From positions 496,001-560,000 of the forward strand of contig NZ_CP011272.1 in assembly GCF_001610875.1 (NCBI RefSeq): a stretch of DNA of 64,000 nucleotides. Direction: 5' to 3'. This stretch comes from Pirellula sp. SH-Sr6A (lineage in GTDB: Bacteria; Planctomycetota; Planctomycetia; Pirellulales; Pirellulaceae). The position numbers and the translations under genes were made by a program. Below are positions 44,755 through 52,381 of the stretch, piece by piece; within the stretch, counting starts at the first letter, position 1; the number at the start of each line of letters is the position of its first letter. A model generated the notes under the pieces. It made no database searches. It saw nothing but the letters and a program-made list of their open reading frames with translations, and was not told the DNA's origin.

Positions 44755-45074
44755 GCATCAAGCGAGTCAATCCATACAGCAAGGCTAGTGACCGTGCAGT
44801 ACAGATTCGCACTTTGTTGCGACAGGGCGCGACAGCGAAGCAAATAGCGGAGATGGATTTCCCTGCGTTTGAAATTATTAAAGTTCAACGGCAGCTCCGC
44901 ATTGAGTCGGAGAAGAAGCCGAAAAACAACGAGAAGCGAGAGCCGAAAGACGTGCAGCGGTGCACTGAGTGTGGCTGTTTGGCGGACAAGAAGACTATTG
45001 AATTCGGCGAGTGCAAAGGGTGCATTTGCCGAGCGAAGACAAACTTCGTGAGGAAAGGACGGTTCAGAGTATGA
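44751..45074 (+). CDS. Small zinc-ribbon protein, paralogue B
   Basis: A 107-residue protein with an HTH-like segment (LLRQGATAKQIAEMDFPAFEIIKVQRQL) and a CXXC...CXXC ribbon (RCTECGCLADKKTIEFGECKGC), ending KGRFRV like paralogue A. The start at 44751 overlaps the previous stop as ATGA. Divergence between the two is high, so duplication is not recent. Confidence 0.68.
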   Translation: MSIKRVNPYSKASDRAVQIRTLLRQGATAKQIAEMDFPAFEIIKVQRQLRIESEKKPKNNEKREPKDVQRCTECGCLADKKTIEFGECKGCICRAKTNFVRKGRFRV

Positions 45075-45301
45075 CAATCCGACCATTCCCCACCGAGTTC
45101 TGGGTCGCTCGCGACGGAGCTGTCTGGTACGTCGAGCGATACGACCCGTACCTACGCAAGCTTGTCATCGTTTCCGAAAGCGGCGTCGAGTCCGAGCGAA
45201 ACAAAGACGGGACTGTTGGGGGCGGTCGCTCCTACGACGATTTAACGCAAGAGTTAATTGGGTGCACGAGTTTTCCTTTGAGAAAGAAAGCAGTGAGATG
45301 A
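45071..45301 (+). CDS. Phage hypothetical protein (76 aa)
   Basis: Unknown family; beta-rich, MTIRPFPTEFWVARDGAVWYVERYDPYLRKLVIVSE. ATGA overlap with the gene before and after (45298) shows translational coupling in the recombination operon. Confidence 0.6.
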   Translation: MTIRPFPTEFWVARDGAVWYVERYDPYLRKLVIVSESGVESERNKDGTVGGGRSYDDLTQELIGCTSFPLRKKAVR

Positions 45302-46128
45302 AAAGCGATGCTGAATACCATGCGGACACGAGCCGCATTAGCAACTCGATGATGTCGCTATTGAAGAGGTCGCCAAGGCTGTTTTACCAGCGGTACATAC
45401 TCGGAGAGGCGGAAGAGCCAACGGACGCAATGCGATTTGGTAGCTATCTGCATACGCTTGTTCTGGAGCCGGAGGAGATTCCTAATCGGTACTACATTGC
45501 ACCGAAGGTTGACAGGCGAACGAAGGAAGGAAAAGCAGCGTGGGCTCAGTCGCAGGAGTTGGCGATTGGCAAGGAATTGGTTACCGAAGCAGATGCACAG
45601 CTTGCGTCGCTTTGTGCGAGTTCTATTCTATGGCACCAAGACTTTAAGTTATTCGCAAAGCTAATTACCGAGTCGGTCATAGAAGAGCGAATCGACTTTA
45701 CTTTCGCAAACTATGATTGCCGATGCAAGCCGGACATGGTGCATGTTGGATCTCGTCTTTGCTTCGACATCAAGACCGCAAAGGGTGCCAGCCCAGCAGC
45801 TTTCTCCAAGTCTGTCGCGGAGTATGGCTACCATCGGCAAGCGGCGTTCTATCGCCACGCATTGCAGGAGAAGTATGGCGAGTACTTCCGATTCCTGTTC
45901 GTCGTTGTTGAGACTTCTGCACCATTTGAATCGGCAATCTACGAGCTGGATTTCGATGCAATCGAAAAGGGAGAGCAAGAACTGGAGACGTTGATTGCAG
46001 AGTATCGAGTACGACTCGCAAACGACGACTGGTCACCAGAGTTTTCCAAGGGCATCAACACGTTGTCGTTGCCACGTTGGTATCAGAGTGGGATTTATCA
46101 ATACGAAGGAGAGCAAGTAAGTGAGTGA
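45298..46128 (+). CDS. RecE/exodeoxyribonuclease VIII-like PD-(D/E)XK nuclease
   Basis: A 276-residue 5'-3' exonuclease-type protein working with RecT. Seen: YHADTSRISNSMMSLLKRSPRLFYQRY at the N-terminus, AMRFGSYLHTLVLEP, the nuclease core KPDMV...FDIKTAKGA and the YHRQAAFYRHAL helix with the QxxxY pattern. The start at 45298 overlaps the previous stop by ATGA; a GTG at 45262 is possible. The next gene, recT, overlaps it by 8 bases. Confidence 0.85.
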   Translation: MKSDAEYHADTSRISNSMMSLLKRSPRLFYQRYILGEAEEPTDAMRFGSYLHTLVLEPEEIPNRYYIAPKVDRRTKEGKAAWAQSQELAIGKELVTEADAQLASLCASSILWHQDFKLFAKLITESVIEERIDFTFANYDCRCKPDMVHVGSRLCFDIKTAKGASPAAFSKSVAEYGYHRQAAFYRHALQEKYGEYFRFLFVVVETSAPFESAIYELDFDAIEKGEQELETLIAEYRVRLANDDWSPEFSKGINTLSLPRWYQSGIYQYEGEQVSE

Positions 46129-46912
46129 AGCAACGAAAGAAGCGAAGCCGGAAACGGCGATTGCAAAGAAGCCGAACGGAATTAAGGACTGGCTAAAGAG
46201 CGACGCGTTGAAGACGCAGATAGCCAGCGTTGCACCCAAGCACATGGCACCGGAGCGAGTGATGCGTATTGCACTCAACGCAGTGTCCCGAACTCCGAAG
46301 CTAGCCGATTGCACGCCAGAAAGCTTCATGCGTTGCCTTTTGGATTTGTCCTCTTGGGGACTGGTGCCAGACGGACGCCACGCGCACCTCATTCCTTACG
46401 GGACTGAGTGCACGCTGGTCTTGGATTACAAGGGTTTAGTGACTCTCGCGTATCGAAGCGGATGGGTCAAGAAGATCCATGCCGATGTTGTTTTTGAGGG
46501 TGACATCTTTGTTTATTCGCTAGGGACTGTTTGCCAGCATATTCCTTGGGAGTTCCGAGACGACGCAAATAAGCCGGAACACAAGGGACATTTTCGAGCT
46601 GCCTATTGCGTGGTAACGATGGCTGACGGAATCGAGAAGCACGAAGTCATGACGGCATCGGAAATCGACGCGATAAAGGCGAAGTCGAGGTCAGGAAATT
46701 CGGGACCGTGGAAAGACCACTATACCGAGATGGCGAAGAAGACCGTTTATCGTCGGGCTTCCAAGTGGCTGCCTTTGTCTCCAGAGCAAGCGGACGCTAT
46801 GGAGCGAGACGACGACAGGATTATCGATGCGGTGAGCGTGGCGGTCACGCAGAGGCTCTCCAAGGCTGCTATGCCGCTGATTGGTGCGAACGAAACGGGA
46901 GACACAGAGTAA
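46121..46912 (+). CDS. recT: RecT single-strand annealing protein
   Basis: A 263-residue annealing protein that pairs the resected ends made by the RecE-like nuclease. Seen: RVMRIALNAVSRTPKLADCTPESFMRCLLDLSSWGLVPDGRHAHLIPYGTECTLVLDYKGLV and SGPWKDHYTEMAKKTVYRRASKWLPLS, both characteristic of RecT. The start is GTG at 46121 after AAGGAGAG. Together these two genes form a phage recombination pair. Confidence 0.93.
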   Translation: MSEATKEAKPETAIAKKPNGIKDWLKSDALKTQIASVAPKHMAPERVMRIALNAVSRTPKLADCTPESFMRCLLDLSSWGLVPDGRHAHLIPYGTECTLVLDYKGLVTLAYRSGWVKKIHADVVFEGDIFVYSLGTVCQHIPWEFRDDANKPEHKGHFRAAYCVVTMADGIEKHEVMTASEIDAIKAKSRSGNSGPWKDHYTEMAKKTVYRRASKWLPLSPEQADAMERDDDRIIDAVSVAVTQRLSKAAMPLIGANETGDTE

Positions 46913-46914
46913 TC

Positions 46915-47313
46915 ATGAAGACACCGACGAAACAACAACTCCAGGTGATGTTGGACGCAAAAGAAAAGATTTGCGATGAATGGGCTGATAAGTACCAGCA
47001 GCTCGCAAACGATTTCGACATCGCAATTCGCAACTTATCGCTGTGCGAGTCAAAGGTCAAGCGTCAGGATGAATTGCTAGACCAGTTGCGTACAAAGGCG
47101 GATAAGGAGAGAGTTCGACTCAACTCAAGGCTTTCCTGCATCAGCATGATAATCGAGTCACATCTTCTGACGCACCACAATACCGGCACTGACGAAAAAG
47201 TGATTTACGACGGTGCTCTTGGAAGGGGAATCGAAGAAATCACGACGGAAGAGGTTCGGTTTCTGCGGTACATCAGAGATCGCATAATGGCAGACGTCGA
47301 GGTTCCTTTTTAA
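46915..47313 (+). CDS. Phage hypothetical coiled-coil protein (132 aa)
   Basis: Unknown family. The N-terminal 70 residues form a probable coiled coil (LQVMLDAKEKICDEWADKYQQLANDFDIAIRNLSLCESKVKRQDELLDQLR). The start at 46915 lies 3 bases after recT. Its stop overlaps the next ATG as TAATG. Confidence 0.62.
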   Translation: MKTPTKQQLQVMLDAKEKICDEWADKYQQLANDFDIAIRNLSLCESKVKRQDELLDQLRTKADKERVRLNSRLSCISMIIESHLLTHHNTGTDEKVIYDGALGRGIEEITTEEVRFLRYIRDRIMADVEVPF

Positions 47314-47546
47314 TGACCGACGACCTCCTCCAATTCGTTCGCGGTGCACAGCCGTCGAGCATTTACGAGCTTGCTGGAGAACTAGCCATGCTAGGCGAAA
47401 GCGGTGCAGCATGGCCGCGTGCTAGTGCTGAGCATTGGCGACGTGAACTGCAATCGTTAATCGACAGCGGCAAGCTAGTCGAGGTAGGCGGCAACATCAG
47501 TGTTGCTGTCACAGCGAAACCGATGCAAGGGACTTTATTTGACTGA
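47313..47546 (+). CDS. Phage hypothetical, winged-helix-like (77 aa)
   Basis: A 77-residue protein with a winged-helix-like pattern (SIYELAGELAMLGESG...HWRRELQSLIDSGKLVEVGGNISVAV), ending GTLFD, a form that also resembles a clamp-binding tail (QGTLFD). Function unknown; the TAATG overlap couples it to the preceding gene. A 158-base gap without a gene follows. Confidence 0.6.
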   Translation: MTDDLLQFVRGAQPSSIYELAGELAMLGESGAAWPRASAEHWRRELQSLIDSGKLVEVGGNISVAVTAKPMQGTLFD

Positions 47547-47704
47547 GACAAAGGCTGGGCTGCCTTGGGTGGTGGAGCTGAACACCCTGAATGGTCTGGT
47601 GCGCACTTGAGCCGGGTTGCTTCACTCGCCCAATCGGTGCAGCCGGTGGCGTCTTGGAACGTGGACGTGCACCGGCATTTAATTTTCTTACCTAAAGGTG
47701 ATTT

Positions 47705-48790
47705 ATGGCTACTGTAGTTGAAACAAAACAAGAGTTGATAGTCAGTGGGTCTGTTCCGGTTTTGTATCGCGTATCGGATGCAAAGATTGACGAAATCCGA
47801 GCCGAGTTCACAGGGATAAAGATCCTCGACAGCAAGGACTATGAGCGATGCACAAAGGCAATCGCCGTGTGCCGAACTCTTCGGACTGATGTCGAGAAGT
47901 GCCGCAAGGAGCTGAAAGAGGATGCACTTGAGTACGGTCGAAGAGTTGACGCTGAAGCAAAGCGACTCACGAAACGCCTCGAAGAAATAGAAGAGCCATT
48001 GAAGGCCGAGAAATCACGAGTGGACGAAGAGAAAGAACGGGTTAAGCGGGAAGCGGAAGAAGCTAAGCGAAAGAAAATCGACGCTCGTTTAGAGCTATTG
48101 GCATCCGTCAATTCGCGAATCAATCCAATGGTTGTCTCTGACTGGAGCGACGAGGAGTTTGATAGTCATTTTGCAGCCGCAAAGCAGGCCTGGGAAGAAT
48201 CAAAGCGTCTTGAGCAGCAAGAGGCAGAGAGGAAGGCCAAGGAAGAAGCTGAACGACGCGAGGCTATGCGGATTGAAGAAGAACGCCTAGCCACAGAACG
48301 CGCCGAACTAGATCGGCAACGGAAAGAGGCCGATGAGGCTGCACGGATCGAGCGGGAACGTATCGAAGCCGAGCAAGCTATAGAACGGCAGCGACTTGCA
48401 GAAGAGCGAGCCAAGATCGAAGAGGCGCAGCGTATTGAACGCGAAAAGCTCGAAGCTGAACGGGCGGCGATTCAAGCTGAGAAGGATCGGCTAGATCGAG
48501 AGCAGTGGGAACGAGAAGAGGCAGATCGAGCCATCAAGCAACGATTATGGGAGGAAGAAGAGAGAAAAGAGCAAGAGCGACTTGACGCCATCGAAGCAGC
48601 CGAGCAAGCAAAAAGAATAGAAGAAATGAAGCCAGATCGAGAGAAGATGATTCGATTTGGAACCTTTTTAGAAGAGCTTGAATTGCCATCGTTATCAACC
48701 GATGAGGGTGCTAGGCATTATGAGTCGCTTCGAAGGCTTATCGGTATTGCAGCAGAGTTCTGCAAGACATGCTTCGACGAAACGCAATGA
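47705..48790 (+). CDS. Long coiled-coil phage protein (DUF1351-like layout)
   Basis: A 361-residue protein: globular N-terminal 90 residues (YRVSDAKIDEIRAEFTGIKILDSKDYERCTKAIAVCRTLRTDVEK), a middle linker, then about 170 residues of charged Glu/Arg coiled coil. The N-terminal pattern and place beside recE/recT resemble phage proteins linked to recombination or ssDNA binding. The long highly charged helix may reach between partners. The exact role is unknown. Confidence 0.65.
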   Translation: MATVVETKQELIVSGSVPVLYRVSDAKIDEIRAEFTGIKILDSKDYERCTKAIAVCRTLRTDVEKCRKELKEDALEYGRRVDAEAKRLTKRLEEIEEPLKAEKSRVDEEKERVKREAEEAKRKKIDARLELLASVNSRINPMVVSDWSDEEFDSHFAAAKQAWEESKRLEQQEAERKAKEEAERREAMRIEEERLATERAELDRQRKEADEAARIERERIEAEQAIERQRLAEERAKIEEAQRIEREKLEAERAAIQAEKDRLDREQWEREEADRAIKQRLWEEEERKEQERLDAIEAAEQAKRIEEMKPDREKMIRFGTFLEELELPSLSTDEGARHYESLRRLIGIAAEFCKTCFDETQ

Positions 48791-48984
48791 CCGACACCGA
48801 CATCATCGAACTGTTCCGCGAGCGCGTCGCAATCATGGTTATCGATGGCGGGGTGAACGAAGCGGAGGCGAACAAGGTTGCGTTTTACGAGACGGCACGG
48901 CTGGTTGGTGTTGAACCGAGAGCGATGCCGCAAGTTTGCAAGCAGGAAATGAAAGAGGCGGTTAGCAAGTTGACAAAAGTATGA
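48787..48984 (+). CDS. Phage hypothetical protein (65 aa)
   Basis: Small helical protein (MTDTDIIELFRERVAIMVIDGGVNEAEANKVAFYETARLVG). The start at 48787 overlaps the previous stop by ATGA, and its stop overlaps the helicase start by 4 bases. Function unknown. Confidence 0.6.
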   Translation: MTDTDIIELFRERVAIMVIDGGVNEAEANKVAFYETARLVGVEPRAMPQVCKQEMKEAVSKLTKV

Positions 48985-50462
48985 TTATTGATTTTAAGTA
49001 CGATTCCACAGACAGCTACCGAACATTTCTGAAAGTTCGGCAATGTCCTGTTTATCGATTCAAAGGCACATCGGCATTTGTGCCCGATGAATACAGTTCC
49101 GCGTTTGGGTACTCAAGCATCGACGCGAACATAGACTATCAGCCTAGTTCGTTCCTGTTTGACTACCAAAAAGACATTGCACGGATTGCAATTCAAAAAC
49201 GAAAGTTTGCAATCTTTGCAGACTGCGGACTAGGAAAGACGTTCATGCTTTTGGAGTTTGCAAGACATGCGGCAAAGTCCAGCGACGGCAAGGTTTTGAT
49301 TGTCTCTCCGCTCATGGTCTGCAAACAGACGATGGATGAGGCGGCGAAGTGGTATCCAGATTTGCGAGTTGGAGTCATTCCATCCAGCAATCTTAACCAC
49401 TGGATGAATACGACGGTCGAACATGAATGCCAAATCGGATTGACCAACTACGAAGCGATCCGAGAAGGGTTGATTGCAGGTCAATTAAAAGGTCTGATCC
49501 TTGATGAGTCTTCGATGCTCAAAAGTCATTACGGGGCTTGGGGATTGCGGTTGATCGAACTTGGGAGAGGGTTGCAGTGGAAGTTGTGCGCAACAGGCAC
49601 TCCAGCTCCAAACGATCGAATCGAGTTCGCAAACCATGCTGTCTTTCTCGATCGAGCAAAGACCGTCAATGAGTTTCTTGCGTCCTACTTTATCAATCGC
49701 GGAGAAACGCAGAACCGATGGGAGTTAAAACCGCACGCATTGAAGCCGTTTTACCGAAACCTAGCAGACTGGAGCATTTTCCTAACGAATCCAGCAACAT
49801 ACGGATGGAAGGATAACGTCGGAGTCACACCACCTATTCACGTTCATATCGAACACGTCGACCTAACGGACGACCAGCGACAAGCAGCACAGCAACTAAC
49901 TGGAAATCTGTTGACGACTAGCGTCGGTGGTATTGGAGAGCGTGGAAAGCTATCGCAGATCGCCAAAGGCAAAGGGGGCATGGCGACAAACAAGCCATCG
50001 TTTATTAAGTCGATGGTGGAATCTTGGCCGGACGAATCAGCGATCATTTGGTGCAACTACAACGAAGAGCAGGAGTCGCTAGAGCGTGTTTTTCCTGATG
50101 CTGTATCAATCAGCGGAGACACTCCAGAACACAAGCGGCAAGAGTACGTCGATCGGTTCAAGTCTGGTGATGCAAAGGTTCTGATCAGCAAGCCAAAGAT
50201 CCTTGGGTTCGGCTTGAATTTGCAGATATGCACCCGCCAGATTTTCAGCGGGTTGAAGGATTCTTACGAAGAGTATTACCAAGCGGTGAAACGATCCAAC
50301 CGCATTGGTTCAACGCGACCTCTGCACGTTCACATACCAGTTACGGAATTGGAGATGCCTTTTGTCGAAAACGTTTTGCGAAAGGCTGGAAGAGTTGAGT
50401 CGGACACTAGAGAGCAAGAAGAACTTTTCAGAGAGGTAGGACATGCCTGTTTTCAACGATAA
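48981..50462 (+). CDS. SNF2-type DEAD/DEAH helicase
   Basis: A 493-residue superfamily 2 ATPase. Seen: Walker A ADCGLGKT (80-87), DESS box (175-178), CATGTPAPN motif III, and the C-terminal motif QAVKRSNRIGSTRP with the arginine finger. It is followed, with a 20-base overlap, by a DNA methyltransferase; such helicase-methyltransferase pairs occur in phages and may protect the phage genome or open DNA for modification. Confidence 0.87.
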   Translation: MIIDFKYDSTDSYRTFLKVRQCPVYRFKGTSAFVPDEYSSAFGYSSIDANIDYQPSSFLFDYQKDIARIAIQKRKFAIFADCGLGKTFMLLEFARHAAKSSDGKVLIVSPLMVCKQTMDEAAKWYPDLRVGVIPSSNLNHWMNTTVEHECQIGLTNYEAIREGLIAGQLKGLILDESSMLKSHYGAWGLRLIELGRGLQWKLCATGTPAPNDRIEFANHAVFLDRAKTVNEFLASYFINRGETQNRWELKPHALKPFYRNLADWSIFLTNPATYGWKDNVGVTPPIHVHIEHVDLTDDQRQAAQQLTGNLLTTSVGGIGERGKLSQIAKGKGGMATNKPSFIKSMVESWPDESAIIWCNYNEEQESLERVFPDAVSISGDTPEHKRQEYVDRFKSGDAKVLISKPKILGFGLNLQICTRQIFSGLKDSYEEYYQAVKRSNRIGSTRPLHVHIPVTELEMPFVENVLRKAGRVESDTREQEELFREVGHACFQR

Positions 50463-51354
50463 AGAGTGGGAAGTACACAACGGCGATTGCATACCGCACA
50501 TGCTGGACGACATGCCGCCAGAGTCGATCGACTTTGCGGTTTTCAGTCCTCCATTCCCGTCGCTTTACGCATACACCGATTCGGTTTCTGACATCGGAAA
50601 CGTTGACGCGATGGACAACGAAGCGAGAGTACACCTTTCGTTTTTCTTCCGTGGTTTGTCTCGCGTGTTGAAGCCAGGGAGGGCTGCAATCGTCCACGTT
50701 TGCCAGATACCTAGAATGAAGCGAAGCGGCGGCGTTGGTCTTTGCGATTTCCGTGGAATCAATATCAGACTTGGAGAGCGAGCCGGATTGATTTATGAAT
50801 ATGACTGGTCTGTCAGAAAGAATCCGCAAGCACAAGCGATCCGAACTCGGAGCCGTGAATTGCAATTTGCTGGTCTTGAATCCGACAGGTCTGCGCAGCG
50901 TGGAACATTGCAAGACTACTTGATCAAGTTCCGCAAACCAGGCGAGAACGCAGTCAAGATAAATGCAAAAGATCAGGTGAGCCGCAACGACTGGATTAAG
51001 TGGGCGGAAGGTTGCTGGGACGACATTCACGAAACAGACACGCTGAACACGGCAGCAGCTAAAAGCGAGGACGATACAAAGCATATCTGCCCTTTGCAGT
51101 TGGAAGTCATACGTCGATGCGTATTGCTGTTTTCTAATCCCGACGAAGTTGTATTTTCTCCATTCACTGGAATCGGTTCTGAAGGGTTTGTTTCAGTCGG
51201 TGGCAAGTCTCCAAAGACGAAGCTATCGATACGCGACCCAAGGCGTTTTTACGGATGCGAATTAAAGCCAGAGTATTACAAGCAGGCTTGCAAGAATATT
51301 ACATCGGCGGTCAAAAACAGGACGCCAGAACACGACCAAGCGTTATTGTTTTAG
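50443..51354 (+). CDS. DNA methyltransferase (N6-adenine/N4-cytosine class)
   Basis: A 303-residue S-adenosylmethionine-dependent DNA methyltransferase of the beta-type order: catalytic motif IV FSPPF (34-38) comes first, the SAM-binding SPFTGIGSEG near residue 240 later, followed by GCELKPEYY. SPPF suggests N4-cytosine or N6-adenine methylation; the recognition sequence cannot be read. No restriction endonuclease is adjacent, so it likely serves as an anti-restriction or regulatory enzyme together with the SNF2 helicase. Confidence 0.88.
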   Translation: MPVFNDKEWEVHNGDCIPHMLDDMPPESIDFAVFSPPFPSLYAYTDSVSDIGNVDAMDNEARVHLSFFFRGLSRVLKPGRAAIVHVCQIPRMKRSGGVGLCDFRGINIRLGERAGLIYEYDWSVRKNPQAQAIRTRSRELQFAGLESDRSAQRGTLQDYLIKFRKPGENAVKINAKDQVSRNDWIKWAEGCWDDIHETDTLNTAAAKSEDDTKHICPLQLEVIRRCVLLFSNPDEVVFSPFTGIGSEGFVSVGGKSPKTKLSIRDPRRFYGCELKPEYYKQACKNITSAVKNRTPEHDQALLF

Positions 51355-51360
51355 TGCTTT

Positions 51361-51427
51361 CCTGATGTGGTGTTAATCCAGGCAACACGGCGTTAAGCAG
51401 TTGCGGGTTCAAATCCCGCCGTCAGGT
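51361..51427 (+). ncRNA. tRNA-like cloverleaf with truncated anticodon arm
   Basis: Acceptor CCTGATG (51361-51367) pairs with CGTCAGG (51420-51426) over 7 bp with one G-U; TG at positions 8-9; D arm GTGTT/AACAC with a loop containing GG; T arm GCGGG-TTCAAAT-CCCGC perfect. Between the D and T arms are only 14 bases, where a normal tRNA has about 23, so no 5-bp anticodon stem can form. An alternative stem GCAAC/GTTGC would compete with the D and T stems. It lies between the methyltransferase and a small gene. Confidence 0.55.
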
Positions 51428-51467
51428 TTTGTAGGAATTAAGGGACCGAGAAAAGGAAGGTCAGAAG

Positions 51468-51620
51468 ATGAACAACGTGTTCGATTTGGAATGCGAGTTT
51501 GGGGTTATAGACGCACGCTGCGAGTGTGATGTATGTAGGCTCCAGCGTGAGGAAACAGACGTGCGTAGGCAAGCGGTATTGCGTGAGCTTGCGGACGTTC
51601 AGGAAGGCATGGAGGCGTAG
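51468..51620 (+). CDS. Tiny Cys-rich protein (50 aa)
   Basis: Complete ORF beginning MNNVFDLECEF and ending VQEGMEA, with a ribosome binding site (AAAAGGAAGG). It has four Cys (LECEF...RCECDVCRL), which could bind zinc. The next gene starts 2 bases after the stop. Function unknown. Confidence 0.55.
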   Translation: MNNVFDLECEFGVIDARCECDVCRLQREETDVRRQAVLRELADVQEGMEA

Positions 51621-51622
51621 TC

Positions 51623-52381
51623 ATGAGCTTTCAATGGGTGAAAGTGGAGAAGGTGACGGCACGGAAGCCGGAGGTTTTGCGGATTGCGTCCAAGCTGAAT
51701 TTGCACCTGGACCACGCCTTCGGGCTGTGTGTTCGGTTCTGGATTTGGTGCGACGACAACCTAGAAACCGGTAGCGCAATTGGTGTAACACCTGTAGCGC
51801 TCGATGCGCTTCTGAATTGCGACGGATTTGCACAAACGCTCATCGAAGTTGGTTGGCTTCGGGTCCGCAATGGCTCGCTCGAAGTCCCTAATTACGATCG
51901 GCACCTGTCGGAGAACGCTAAAAAACGTGCTCATTCACAGGAAAGAATGCAAGTTTATCGAAAAAAGGCGTCGCAAAAATGTAGCGCAAAAAGTGTAACA
52001 ACAGCGTCACCAGAGATAGAGATAGAGATAGATAGAAGAAAAGAAGAAAAAGAGGAGGTCTATCGATCCGAAGAAACAGAACTTTTGACCATCTGGAACG
52101 ACCGGATGCGGCGAAAGGATCGGCTTACCGACAAGCGACGAAAGGCGTTCCGAGCCAGGCTGGAAGACCGATGGTGGTTGGACAACTGGCGGGAGTCAAT
52201 CGAACGCGCTGTCGAGATGCCGTTCCTCAACGGTGACAACGATCGGGGTTGGCGTGCTGACCTGGATTGGTTTTTGAAACCAGACTCGGTGACGAAGATC
52301 ATGGAGGGCAAGTACGAAAGCAAAACTCCGGTTGGAGTAGTCTATGACCCACTAGCCGAATACGAGGATCTCGATGCTTAG
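51623..52381 (+). CDS. Phage replication protein (replisome organiser-like)
   Basis: A 252-residue protein directly before DnaB. The N-terminal half resembles phage replication initiators with a winged helix (PEVLRIASKLNLHLDHAFGLCVRFWIW...), then a short linker encoded by a purine-rich repeat tract, and a helical C-terminus (TIWNDRMRRKDRLTDKRRKAFRARLEDRW) that could contact the helicase. The role as initiator or helicase loader is inferred from position and layout. Confidence 0.68.
   Translation: MSFQWVKVEKVTARKPEVLRIASKLNLHLDHAFGLCVRFWIWCDDNLETGSAIGVTPVALDALLNCDGFAQTLIEVGWLRVRNGSLEVPNYDRHLSENAKKRAHSQERMQVYRKKASQKCSAKSVTTASPEIEIEIDRRKEEKEEVYRSEETELLTIWNDRMRRKDRLTDKRRKAFRARLEDRWWLDNWRESIERAVEMPFLNGDNDRGWRADLDWFLKPDSVTKIMEGKYESKTPVGVVYDPLAEYEDLDA
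52013..52058 (+). repeat. Purine-rich AGAGAT repeat tract inside the replication gene
   Basis: A run of AGAGAT-type units followed by GATAG and A/G-rich bases, encoding EIEIEIDRRKEEKEE. Lambda-like phages carry iterons within their initiator gene, so this could be part of an origin; it could also be simple coding low complexity. Confidence 0.35.

Noticed and set aside
47551-47566. AAGGC/GCCTT hairpin as a terminator
   Set aside because: No T run follows and the stem is short.
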